This document shows positions 8,419 to 15,631 of a stretch of DNA of 50,291 nucleotides, in pieces. Within the stretch, counting starts at the first letter, position 1. Every line of letters begins with the position of its first letter. A model generated the notes under the pieces. It was given only the letters and a program-made list of their open reading frames with translations, searched no databases and was not told where the DNA came from. The translations under genes and the position numbers were made by a program. Source of the stretch: Planctomycetes bacterium UBA2386 (lineage in GTDB: Bacteria > Planctomycetota > UBA1135 > UBA2386); assembly GCA_002343845.1 (NCBI GenBank), contig DDSQ01000138.1, positions 2,769 to 53,059 of the forward strand, written 5' to 3'.

Positions 8419-9267
8419 TCAGCCCTCGGTGACCGGCCGCGCAGCGGCATCGACGGGGTCGGCCGGAGCGACAGCATCGTCGGTGAGGATCTCCTCGACG
8501 TCGAGCAGCCGGCAGCGCGCCGGCACGCCGAGCAACGACGCGAGCGACGGCGACGTGCGGCCGTCGTCGCCCGAGATCCACTCCTTGACGTAGGTGCCGT
8601 GCTGGCAGCGCAGCCGTGCCTCCAGCGCGCCATCGGGCAGTGCTCGCAGACCGAGCACCTGCAGCGAACGTTCGCGGTCGAGGTCGGCGCGCCGGTGCGC
8701 GACGCGCTGCGGCGTGCGCTGCACGACGTTGCCCGCGAACGCGCGCGCGGCCGCCAGGGCCGCCTCGGTCGGCACGCCTTCGAGCGCGACCTCGGCCCGG
8801 TAGATCTTGTCGAAGTGCGTCTCCTTCCAGTAGGCGACGCGGGCGCGCGGCACCGGCACGAACGGCGCCAGTTCGATCGCACCCTCGGCGCGCGCGACGA
8901 TCTCGGCGCGCAGCGCCTCGAGGTCGACGGCGGGATTGCGCGCCCCGACGACTTCGAACACGAACGGCCGACCGCGGCCGAGCATCAGCACGTCGATGTC
9001 CTCGCGACCAGCCCCGTGGAATCGCCCGCCCTTCGCCTGCATCGCCGGCAGCAGACGCCGCGCGATCAACTCCTGCACCGACTCCTTGGTCAGCTTGCCG
9101 TAGCCCCCGCACTCGGTGCAGTCACGAGCGCGCCGGCGATCGCCCTTGCAGCGTGGACAGAAGAACACCGTCTGCGGCAGGCCACGCCGCAGCTTGCGGT
9201 AGCGCGACTCGAGCCACAGATTGGTGCGCGGGCGCCCCACCGGGGCGGACGACGACGGTTCGGCCAT
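8419..9267 (-). CDS. Pus10-type tRNA pseudouridine synthase (archaeal/eukaryotic-like)
   Basis: The 282-residue protein begins with a zinc-ribbon-like four-Cys module (C37, C40, C50, C53). The catalytic domain then shows the Pus10 signatures in order: FHGAGREDIDVLMLG near residues 83-97 (GRED carries the catalytic Asp), GRPFVFEV, KIYRAEV, QRTPQRVAHRRADL near 180, and GTYVKEWISGDDGRTSPSL near 230. Pus10 makes pseudouridine 54 and/or 55 in archaeal tRNA, while bacteria normally use TruB for position 55. It is shorter than archaeal Pus10 (~400 residues) and lacks most of the N-terminal accessory domain. Family placement is strong from the motifs; the substrate in a bacterium is open. Confidence 0.85.
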   Translation of the reverse strand: MAEPSSSAPVGRPRTNLWLESRYRKLRRGLPQTVFFCPRCKGDRRRARDCTECGGYGKLTKESVQELIARRLLPAMQAKGGRFHGAGREDIDVLMLGRGRPFVFEVVGARNPAVDLEALRAEIVARAEGAIELAPFVPVPRARVAYWKETHFDKIYRAEVALEGVPTEAALAAARAFAGNVVQRTPQRVAHRRADLDRERSLQVLGLRALPDGALEARLRCQHGTYVKEWISGDDGRTSPSLASLLGVPARCRLLDVEEILTDDAVAPADPVDAAARPVTEG

Positions 9268-9313
9268 CGGCGGCTAGCGAACCGCCGGCACGCTGCGCTG
9301 GCAAGCGCGCGCC

Positions 9314-9742
9314 TCAGGAGCGCTTGGCGCCCGGCCCGACGGGGCGGGAGTTCTTGCGCAGCGACGTGTTCTGCCGCTCGGTGCGCCGCTCGAGGAAGCG
9401 CCCGAGCGTGCCGAACAGTTCGCGCACGACGATCGGCGTCTGCACGAACGAGTGGATGTTGTACTTGCTCTTGTCGACGGCCATGTCGCGCACGTTGCGC
9501 GAGTCGGTCAGCACGAACAGCTCGGTCGTGGTGTCGAACGAGCGCAGGTGGTGCAGCAGCTTGACGGTGTCCTTCTCGCGCGGATCGACGCCGAGGAACA
9601 GGCAGTCGAACACGTGGCCGCGCAGTTCGTTGATGCCGGCGAGCCCGGTGCCGACGGTGACGTGGAACTCATGGAACTGCTGCAGCGCGACCTTCACCTG
9701 ATCGCGAACCAGCGGGTCCTTTTCGACGAGCAGCACTTCCAT
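9314..9742 (-). CDS. Stand-alone receiver-like (REC) protein with altered active site
   Basis: The ATG at 9742 has a strong GGAGG 7 bases upstream; the protein is 142 residues. MEVLLVEKDPLVRDQV matches the first strand and acidic pocket of CheY-like receivers, and the pattern continues through FDCLFLGVDPRE, TELFVLTDSRN and FVQTPIVVRELF. Two canonical residues differ: the Asp expected five residues after FD is Gly, with an Asp displaced two further, and the conserved Lys of the KP motif is Thr (QTP). A basic tail of ~25 residues (LERRTERQNTSLRKN) follows, and there is no output domain. It may be a phosphorylation-independent or pseudo-receiver signalling protein. Confidence 0.7.
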   Translation of the reverse strand: MEVLLVEKDPLVRDQVKVALQQFHEFHVTVGTGLAGINELRGHVFDCLFLGVDPREKDTVKLLHHLRSFDTTTELFVLTDSRNVRDMAVDKSKYNIHSFVQTPIVVRELFGTLGRFLERRTERQNTSLRKNSRPVGPGAKRS

Positions 9743-9856
9743 GGGTGGCCTCCGCGCTGCTATCGGCCGCCAGCGCCCCCTGGCTCGCGCGGGCCCGGCA
9801 CGACCCTTGGCAACGATGCTTGACCGCCGAGCGGCGGCGCGGTGACGTGCGCGCGG

Positions 9857-10810
9857 ATGAACTTCCTCGCCGGTCTCGACGAAGCGGGCCTCGGGCCGAT
9901 CCTCGGGCCGCTCGTCGTCGGCGGCGTGGCGATGCTCGGGCCCGAGGGCCAGGACCCGTGGCGCGTGCTGCGCGCGTACGTGTCGCGCCGCAAGACCGAG
10001 AAGGGCAAGCTGCGCGTCGCCGACAGCAAGAAGGTGAACCAGGGGCCGCACGGCTTGCGCCACCTCGAGGAGACGGCGCTGGGCTTCTGGGCGGCTCGGC
10101 ACGGCGAACTGCCGGCGACGCTCGGCGATTGGTTGACGCAACTCGGCGCCGACGTCGAACGCCTCGCGCGCTGTCCGTGGTACGAGGATCTGGCGCTGCG
10201 GTTGCCGCTGCACGCCGACGCCGATTGGCTCACGTTGCAGGGCGAACTGGTCGCCCGCGCGCTGCGCCAGGCCGACATGCAGGTGCTGGACATCGCCGTG
10301 CGGCCGGTCGACGTCGAGGAGTGGAACGCCTGGATCGCCGACACCGACAACAAGAGCCGTGCCCACTTCCAGGCCTACGCCGAAGTGCTCGGCCGGCTGC
10401 TGCGGCAGGTACCCGATGGACATGGCGGGCACGTCGTCGCCGACCGTTGCGGCGGCCGCATGCACTACGCCGGCGACCTGCGCCGGCTCTGTCCCGACGC
10501 GCGCGTCGAGACCCTGCTCGAGCGGGAAGGGCAGTCGCAGTACCGCCTGCACCGACCGGGCGGCGACATTGCGATCACCTTCGCCGAGCGCGGCGAGGAC
10601 CGCGCGTTCCCGACCGCGCTCGCGAGCTGCTTCGCGAAGTACCTGCGCGAACTGATGGTCGAATGCCTGAACCGCTGGTTCTGCGCCCGCGTCCCGGGAC
10701 TGCAGCCGACCGCCGGCTACTACGTCGACGGCCATCGTTTCCTCGACGACCTGCAGCCGCATCTCGTCGCACTGGCCGCCCCGCGCGAGCGGCTGGTGCG
10801 CGTGCGCTGA
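9857..10810 (+). CDS. Divergent ribonuclease HII-like protein
   Basis: I chose the ATG at 9857, which puts the DEAG motif about 8 residues from the N-terminus as in RNase HII; a GTG at 9842 in the same frame is the alternative. The 317-residue protein opens LAGLDEAGLGPILGPLVVGG, the strand carrying the Asp-Glu pair of RNase HII, followed by VADSKKV (the DSK block). Later acidic candidates are HVVADRCGG, and AGYYVDGHRFLDDL resembles the C-terminal substrate helix. Two points are unusual: the GRG loop that reads the ribonucleotide 2'-OH is GLG, and the protein is ~100 residues longer than RNase HII. It is probably a paralogous nuclease, not the housekeeping enzyme. Confidence 0.65.
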   Translation: MNFLAGLDEAGLGPILGPLVVGGVAMLGPEGQDPWRVLRAYVSRRKTEKGKLRVADSKKVNQGPHGLRHLEETALGFWAARHGELPATLGDWLTQLGADVERLARCPWYEDLALRLPLHADADWLTLQGELVARALRQADMQVLDIAVRPVDVEEWNAWIADTDNKSRAHFQAYAEVLGRLLRQVPDGHGGHVVADRCGGRMHYAGDLRRLCPDARVETLLEREGQSQYRLHRPGGDIAITFAERGEDRAFPTALASCFAKYLRELMVECLNRWFCARVPGLQPTAGYYVDGHRFLDDLQPHLVALAAPRERLVRVR

Positions 10811-10828
10811 ACACGTACGTCGGGCTGG

Positions 10829-10834
10829 TAGGAT
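10829..10834 (+). promoter_or_regulatory. Possible -10 element 9 bases before the LamG gene
   Basis: TAGGAT precedes the ATG at 10844 by 9 bases. A weak -35 candidate, CTGAAC at 10807-10812, lies 16 bases further upstream. No Shine-Dalgarno sequence is present. Confidence 0.4.
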
Positions 10835-10843
10835 CCCGCGACC

Positions 10844-11998
10844 ATGATGCGCACCCTTGCCGCCTCCTTTCTCGTCGCCGCGGCCCTGCCGATGGCGGTC
10901 GCCCAGAACCAGGCTCTCCAGACCACGATCGGCATCGACGGCGGCGTCGAGTTCCCGTTCGACGCTCGCATGGTCCCGCCGACCGGCATCACGGTGGAAG
11001 CCTGGATCACCTACGACGACAGCACGATTCCGACCGGCTTCTACTACTGGCCGACGATCGCGCGTCAGAACATCACGCCCAACCAGGAGAGCTGGAACTT
11101 CCGCGTGAGCGCGAGCAACAACAACTCGCGCAACCTGCAGTTCATCGTCCGCACGGCGAGCAACCAGCTCTTCGCGGCGACCTACACCTTCGCCGCCGGC
11201 GAGTTCGCGAACTGGACGCACGTCGCCGGCAGCTGGGACGGTCAGGTGATCCGGCTGTTCAAGAACGGGGCGCAGGTGGCGACGTTCACCACGCCGCTCA
11301 GCGAGGTGCAGAACAACGGCGGTCTGCTGCGGCTCGCCAACGGCGACCCGATCGCTCCTGGCCGCGAAGCGTGGAACGGCAGACTCGACGAGATCCGCGT
11401 GTGGCCGATGGCGCGCACGGCGGGTGAGATCGCGGCGACGCGCGACCTGGCGCTGACGCACATGCCGGGCCAGGTGCTGGTGTTCCCGCTCGACGGGACG
11501 TTCACGTCCGAGGACGGCACGGTGGTCGGCACGCCGTTCGGCACGACGAGCTTCGTGACCGGCACGCCGTCGACGACTGCGACGTTCGCGCTGCTGTTCG
11601 AGAACGGCGCCCAAACGAGCAACTGTGCGCGCAAGCCGACCTTGCTGACCGGCAGCCTGGCGACGCTGGGCAACTCCTCGTTCACCCTCTGGTGCGTGCG
11701 CGGACCGCTGCCGTCGGCCTCCCCGGCGGCGATCGTCGGCGCCGCGAGTGCCACGGCGCCGCCCGGCCAACCGCAGGTCTTCGGCGTCGACATCGCGCTC
11801 GACCTCTCGACGCTGCTGGCGACGGCGACGCTGGTGCCCGCGACCGACGCGCTCGGCAACGCGAGGTTCACCCTGCCGATCCCGACCAACCTCGGTCTGC
11901 TCGGCGCCAGCGCCGTGTTCCAGTTCGCGTTCGTCGATGCAGCCTGCGGTCCGCAGGGCTACACGGCCAGCGGCGGCCTGACGTTCGCGATCCAGTGA
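10844..11998 (+). CDS. Secreted LamG-domain (concanavalin-like) protein with a lineage-type C-terminal domain
   Basis: A signal peptide (TLAASFLVAAALPMAVAQ) is followed by a LamG/LamGL jelly-roll over residues ~25-205, with the typical ITVEAWITYDDS, WNFRVSAS, WTHVAGSWDGQVIRLFKNG and NGRLDEIRVWPMART blocks. Residues ~255-384 form a beta-rich C-terminal domain ending TLPIPTNLGLLGASAVFQFAF, with a pattern also found at the end of the FG-GAP protein at 33882-35482. LamG folds bind carbohydrate or protein ligands; nothing here indicates an enzyme. Its TGA overlaps the GTG start of the next gene (GTGA), so the two are translationally coupled. Confidence 0.8.
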   Translation: MMRTLAASFLVAAALPMAVAQNQALQTTIGIDGGVEFPFDARMVPPTGITVEAWITYDDSTIPTGFYYWPTIARQNITPNQESWNFRVSASNNNSRNLQFIVRTASNQLFAATYTFAAGEFANWTHVAGSWDGQVIRLFKNGAQVATFTTPLSEVQNNGGLLRLANGDPIAPGREAWNGRLDEIRVWPMARTAGEIAATRDLALTHMPGQVLVFPLDGTFTSEDGTVVGTPFGTTSFVTGTPSTTATFALLFENGAQTSNCARKPTLLTGSLATLGNSSFTLWCVRGPLPSASPAAIVGAASATAPPGQPQVFGVDIALDLSTLLATATLVPATDALGNARFTLPIPTNLGLLGASAVFQFAFVDAACGPQGYTASGGLTFAIQ

Positions 11999-13644
11999 CC
12001 GACAGCCCGCCAGCCGACGGCGCCGGTCGAGCCTGGCGACGGTGCGCGTGGATCGTCGCTCTGGCGTGGGCGACGTTCGGCATCTTCATGATGCTGCTCC
12101 TGTCGCCGCGCGTGCCGTACGCGGATCCCTGGCGCTTCCTCGTCCGACTCGCCACGGAGCCGTTCCCGAACAGCGTGCTCGGCAGCGACAACGGCCACCG
12201 CGAGGTCCTGCCCAGCCTGCTGCGCTACGCCGAACTCGAGTGGCTGCACGCCAACCAGTGGCTGCAGATCGGCACCGGCTGCGCGCTCGCGATCCTGGTC
12301 GGCCTCGTGCTGCTGCGGCGGCTGCGGGACCTGGCCGGCGACCAGCGCGCGGCCGCGGCCCTGGCGATCGCCGTGGGCCTGTTCTGGCTCGGCAACGGCA
12401 GGAAGCTCGCACACGGCAACGAATCGGTCCCGCTGTTCCTGATCCTCCTGCTGCTGCTCGTGGGCCTGCAGCGGCTGGCGCGCGCAGCCGATCTGCGCGG
12501 CAGCGTTGTGGCGACGGTGTGCGCGCTGCTGGCGACGTTCACGTTCGGCAGCGGGCTCGCGTGCTTTCCGGCCTTCGCGCTGGTGCTGTGGCTGCAGAAA
12601 GCGCCGCTCCGCGTCTATTCGCCACTCGCCGGCGGCGTCGCACTCGCCCTCGCCGGTCTCTGGTCCTCGGGCACCGAAAGTACGCGGATCACCGCCAGCA
12701 TCGCCGACCGCGCCGACCTGTGGGTGCGATGGATCGGCGCGCCGGCCCAGTGGGCGTTCAGCCCCGCGCTCGACCCGAGCCACGCGGCACGCCAGCCCGT
12801 CGAGTGGCTGCGCACACTCCTGCAGCCGATCGCGGACACCGCATATGCCGAGTTCGGCCCGCACCTCGCGGCGCGCTGGCCGGCACTCGCGCTCGGCATC
12901 GTCGCATCGCTCTGGCTCGTCGTTCTGACCCTGCGATGCCGCCGCGGCGCGGCGAACGCCGTGGAACTGCTCGCCGTGGGCTTGGCGTGGTTCGGGGTCC
13001 TGGTCGGCGGCCTCGTGGTCGTGCTGCGCATCGACTACTTCGCCGAGCACCCCGAACAGATCAGTTCGCAGCGCTACCTGCCGTGGTCGATGCTGGTCTG
13101 GACCGGGCTCCTGCTCGCGACGATCGCGCGCGCGGGCCGACCGTGGCGCGCGCTGCTGCCAGCGACCGCGTTCGCGGTGCTGCTGGCGCCCAGCCAGATC
13201 TGGACGACGCGCTACGCCTGGAAGCAGCGCGACGTCGCCGAGCGCACGGCACTGGCCGGCGCGGTCGGTGTGCTGGCGACCGACTTCCGGCTCGAGGAGA
13301 CCCTCGAGGCCGACCTGCGAGCGGCGCTACCGGTGTTGCGCGAACGCGGCGCGGCGATGTTCGCGTGGCCCGAACTCAGCTGCCTCGGACAGGAACTCGA
13401 TCGCATCTACGTGCACGCGGTGCCCGTCGACGCCGTGCGCGTGCGCGAGGTCGACAACCGGCTCGGCGAACCCGGCTGCGAAGTGACGTTCACCGCGACG
13501 TTCGGCGGAACGTCGCGCCTGCTGCTGGTCGACGGCGCGGGGATCGTGCGAGGCGTCGCGATCCGCCGGCCGCTGACCGACGAGTGGTTCGGGGTCGTGC
13601 GCGGCCGCATCGATGCTGACGTGCGGGCAGCGGCACTGCGCTAG
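11995..13644 (+). CDS. Multi-pass membrane protein, GT-C-like, family not recognised
   Basis: The GTG at 11995 overlaps the LamG stop by 4 bases, which decides the start. The product is 549 residues with an N-terminal transmembrane helix (WIVALAWATFGIFMMLLL) and about nine more hydrophobic segments up to residue ~410. The first extracytoplasmic loop has an acidic/aromatic stretch (VPYADPWRFL, then SDNGHREVLPSLL), a layout seen in GT-C glycosyltransferase-like proteins. The last ~130 residues are soluble and presumably extracytoplasmic. A role in moving or attaching sugars at the envelope is a guess from this topology; no catalytic signature is certain. Confidence 0.7.
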   Translation: MTDSPPADGAGRAWRRCAWIVALAWATFGIFMMLLLSPRVPYADPWRFLVRLATEPFPNSVLGSDNGHREVLPSLLRYAELEWLHANQWLQIGTGCALAILVGLVLLRRLRDLAGDQRAAAALAIAVGLFWLGNGRKLAHGNESVPLFLILLLLLVGLQRLARAADLRGSVVATVCALLATFTFGSGLACFPAFALVLWLQKAPLRVYSPLAGGVALALAGLWSSGTESTRITASIADRADLWVRWIGAPAQWAFSPALDPSHAARQPVEWLRTLLQPIADTAYAEFGPHLAARWPALALGIVASLWLVVLTLRCRRGAANAVELLAVGLAWFGVLVGGLVVVLRIDYFAEHPEQISSQRYLPWSMLVWTGLLLATIARAGRPWRALLPATAFAVLLAPSQIWTTRYAWKQRDVAERTALAGAVGVLATDFRLEETLEADLRAALPVLRERGAAMFAWPELSCLGQELDRIYVHAVPVDAVRVREVDNRLGEPGCEVTFTATFGGTSRLLLVDGAGIVRGVAIRRPLTDEWFGVVRGRIDADVRAAALR

Positions 13645-13649
13645 CAGAC

Positions 13650-13668
13650 CCGCGGCGACGCGCCGTGG
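13650..13668 (+). terminator. Intrinsic-terminator-like hairpin after the membrane protein gene
   Basis: CCGCGGCG, ACG loop, CGCCGTGG forms an 8-bp stem (one G-T pair) six bases after the TAG stop, followed by TTT. It lies between convergent genes. Confidence 0.5.
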
Positions 13669-13696
13669 TTTCGCCGACACCTCGTCGAGCGAACGC

Positions 13697-14170
13697 TCAG
13701 GCCCGGTAGCCGGCGTCGTCGAGCAGCCCCCCGCCGCTCGCCGCGGTCATCGCCAACACGTCGCAGCGCTCGTTCTCGACGTTGCCGGTGTGCCCGCGCA
13801 CCCACTGCCAATCGACCTGATGCTCGCCGATCGCGCGCAGCATGCGCAGCCAGAGATCCTGGTTGGCCACCGGCTCCTTCTTCGCCGTCCGCCAGCCGCG
13901 GCGCTGCCAGCCGTCGAGCCAGCCCTTGGTCATCGCGTGGACCACGTACTGCGAATCGGACCACAGCTCGACGCGGCACGGACGGGTCAGCGCCTCGAGA
14001 CCGGCGATCGCCCCCAGCAGTTCCATGCGGTTGTTCGTCGTCAGCCGGTAGCCGGCGGACAGTTCGCGCCGCTGGTCGCCGAACAGCAGCACCGTGCCGT
14101 AGCCGCCCGGCCCGGGGTTACCGAGACAAGCTCCGTCGCTGTAGATCGTGACCGGCGGGAGTTCTGGCAT
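13697..14170 (-). CDS. rnhA: Ribonuclease HI
   Basis: From the ATG at 14170 the protein is 157 residues, the usual size for RNase HI. All four catalytic acids are in place: D in YSDGACLGNPG, E in NRMELLGAI, D in LWSDSQYV and D in ENERCDVLA. The HTGN block carries the flexible-loop His, and the basic handle region WLDGWQRRGWRTAKKEPV is present, as in E. coli RnhA. It cleaves the RNA strand of RNA-DNA hybrids. It follows the CCA-adding enzyme gene by 38 bases on the same strand, so it is probably in that operon. Confidence 0.95.
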   Translation of the reverse strand: MPELPPVTIYSDGACLGNPGPGGYGTVLLFGDQRRELSAGYRLTTNNRMELLGAIAGLEALTRPCRVELWSDSQYVVHAMTKGWLDGWQRRGWRTAKKEPVANQDLWLRMLRAIGEHQVDWQWVRGHTGNVENERCDVLAMTAASGGGLLDDAGYRA

Positions 14171-14208
14171 CGGCAGTCGCTTAGCGGTTCGCGCGCGGCG
14201 CGACAAGG

Positions 14209-15576
14209 TCACTTCGGCCCGGCGGCGAACGAACGCGCGAGCGCGAGCAACTGCGGCCGTTCGTTGCACGCCGGTTCGGCGAGCACCTGCTCGAGCAGGT
14301 ACTCGAGCAGATCACCGAGTGCCGGGCCGGGCCGCATCCCGAGTTCGCGCATCAGGTCGTTGCCGTCGACCGCCAGGTCCTTCACCGACAGCGCAGCACC
14401 CGCCGCGAGCACCCGTTCGACGTGCAGGCGCAGCTGCTGCAGCGGCAGGAGATCGGCATCGTCGATGCGCTCGGCCTTGCTGCGCACGTCGGCCTCGCCG
14501 AGGACGTAGAGGTCTTCGACGCGCTCGCGGCCGACGCGGCGGATCCAGCGCCGGACCGCGGCATCGGTCCACTGGTCGTAGTGGAACAGATGGTGCCGCA
14601 CGAGGGCGACGATGCGCTGCCGTTCGTCGGTCGAGAACTTCAAACGCTGGCAGATCGGATCGGCGATCTCGGCCCCGATGCGGTCGTGGTCGTAGAAGGT
14701 CCAGTCCTTGGTCTTGTCGCTGAAGGCGCGGGTGCGCGGCTTGCCGACGTCGTGCAGCAACGCCGCGATGCGTAACACGGGATCCCCGGTGCAGGCGTCC
14801 AGACACGCCATGCCGTGACGCCAGACGTCGAAGGCGTGCCACTTGTTCTGCGCCATGCCCACGCCCTCGAGCAGTTCGGGGCACGTGATCGCCAGCATGC
14901 CGGTCTCGCGCATCACCTCGAACGCCCGCGACGGCCGGGCCGCGCGCATCGCCTTCAGCCACTCGTCGCGCACGCGCTCGGCGCTGACCTTGCGGAACGT
15001 CGGCAACGCGCCGCCGATCGCGGCCAGCGTCGCCGGCTCGATCGTGCACTCGAGAGTCGCCGCGAAGCGCGCCGCGCGCAGTGCCCGCAGGCCGTCCTCG
15101 GCGAAGCGCTGCGCGGGCGTGCCGACCGCGCGCAACACCTTCGCGGCCAGGTCACGCTGGCCACCGAACGGATCGATCACCGCGCCGCTGGATGGATCCA
15201 CGGCGATCGCGTTGATCGTGAAGTCCCGCCGCGCGAGGTCGGCGGTGATGTCGTCGACGAACACGACGGCGTCGGGACGGCGGCCGTCGCTGTAGGCCGT
15301 CTCACCGCGCAGCGTCGTCACCTCGTAGTGGTGCTTGCCGACGACCACCGTGACGGTGCCGTGCTGCAAGCCGGTCGGCACCGCGTCCGGGAACACCGAC
15401 AGCAGTTGCGTGGGCGGCGCATCGGTCGCGACGTCCCAGTCCGCCGCGGGCCGACCGCGCAGCGCGTCGCGCACGCCGCCGCCGACCAGCCACGCCCGAC
15501 GCCCCGCATCGCGCAGCTTCGCGACGATGCCGAGCACGTCGGCCGGCACGCTGCCAAGGTCGAAGGTCGCGCTCAC
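14209..15576 (-). CDS. cca: CCA-adding tRNA nucleotidyltransferase / poly(A) polymerase family, with HD domain
   Basis: I placed the start at the GTG at 15576, just before the conserved fold; longer upstream readings add Arg-rich sequence without family character. The 455-residue protein has the class II nucleotidyltransferase head: GRRAWLVGGGVRDALRG, then ADWDVATDA with the metal-binding Asp pair, RRDFTINAIA, DPFGGQRDL and the ERVRDEWLKAM helix. A C-terminal HD domain follows (IAALLHDVGKPRTR, later VRHHLFHYD). The enzyme adds or repairs the tRNA 3' CCA end; some clades split C- and A-adding activities between two such proteins, which sequence alone does not resolve. TAGGCT lies 7 bases before the GTG. 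Confidence 0.9.
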   Translation of the reverse strand: MSATFDLGSVPADVLGIVAKLRDAGRRAWLVGGGVRDALRGRPAADWDVATDAPPTQLLSVFPDAVPTGLQHGTVTVVVGKHHYEVTTLRGETAYSDGRRPDAVVFVDDITADLARRDFTINAIAVDPSSGAVIDPFGGQRDLAAKVLRAVGTPAQRFAEDGLRALRAARFAATLECTIEPATLAAIGGALPTFRKVSAERVRDEWLKAMRAARPSRAFEVMRETGMLAITCPELLEGVGMAQNKWHAFDVWRHGMACLDACTGDPVLRIAALLHDVGKPRTRAFSDKTKDWTFYDHDRIGAEIADPICQRLKFSTDERQRIVALVRHHLFHYDQWTDAAVRRWIRRVGRERVEDLYVLGEADVRSKAERIDDADLLPLQQLRLHVERVLAAGAALSVKDLAVDGNDLMRELGMRPGPALGDLLEYLLEQVLAEPACNERPQLLALARSFAAGPK

Positions 15577-15583
15577 GGCGTGG

Positions 15584-15589
15584 AGCCTA
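15584..15589 (-). promoter_or_regulatory. Possible -10 element 7 bases before cca
   Basis: TAGGCT on the minus strand lies 7 bases before the GTG at 15576, with no ribosome binding site between, as at other near-leaderless starts in the window. Confidence 0.35.
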
Positions 15590-15631
15590 CCGAAGGGACC
15601 GCCGCGGCGAACACGAGCCCGGCGAGCGTTC

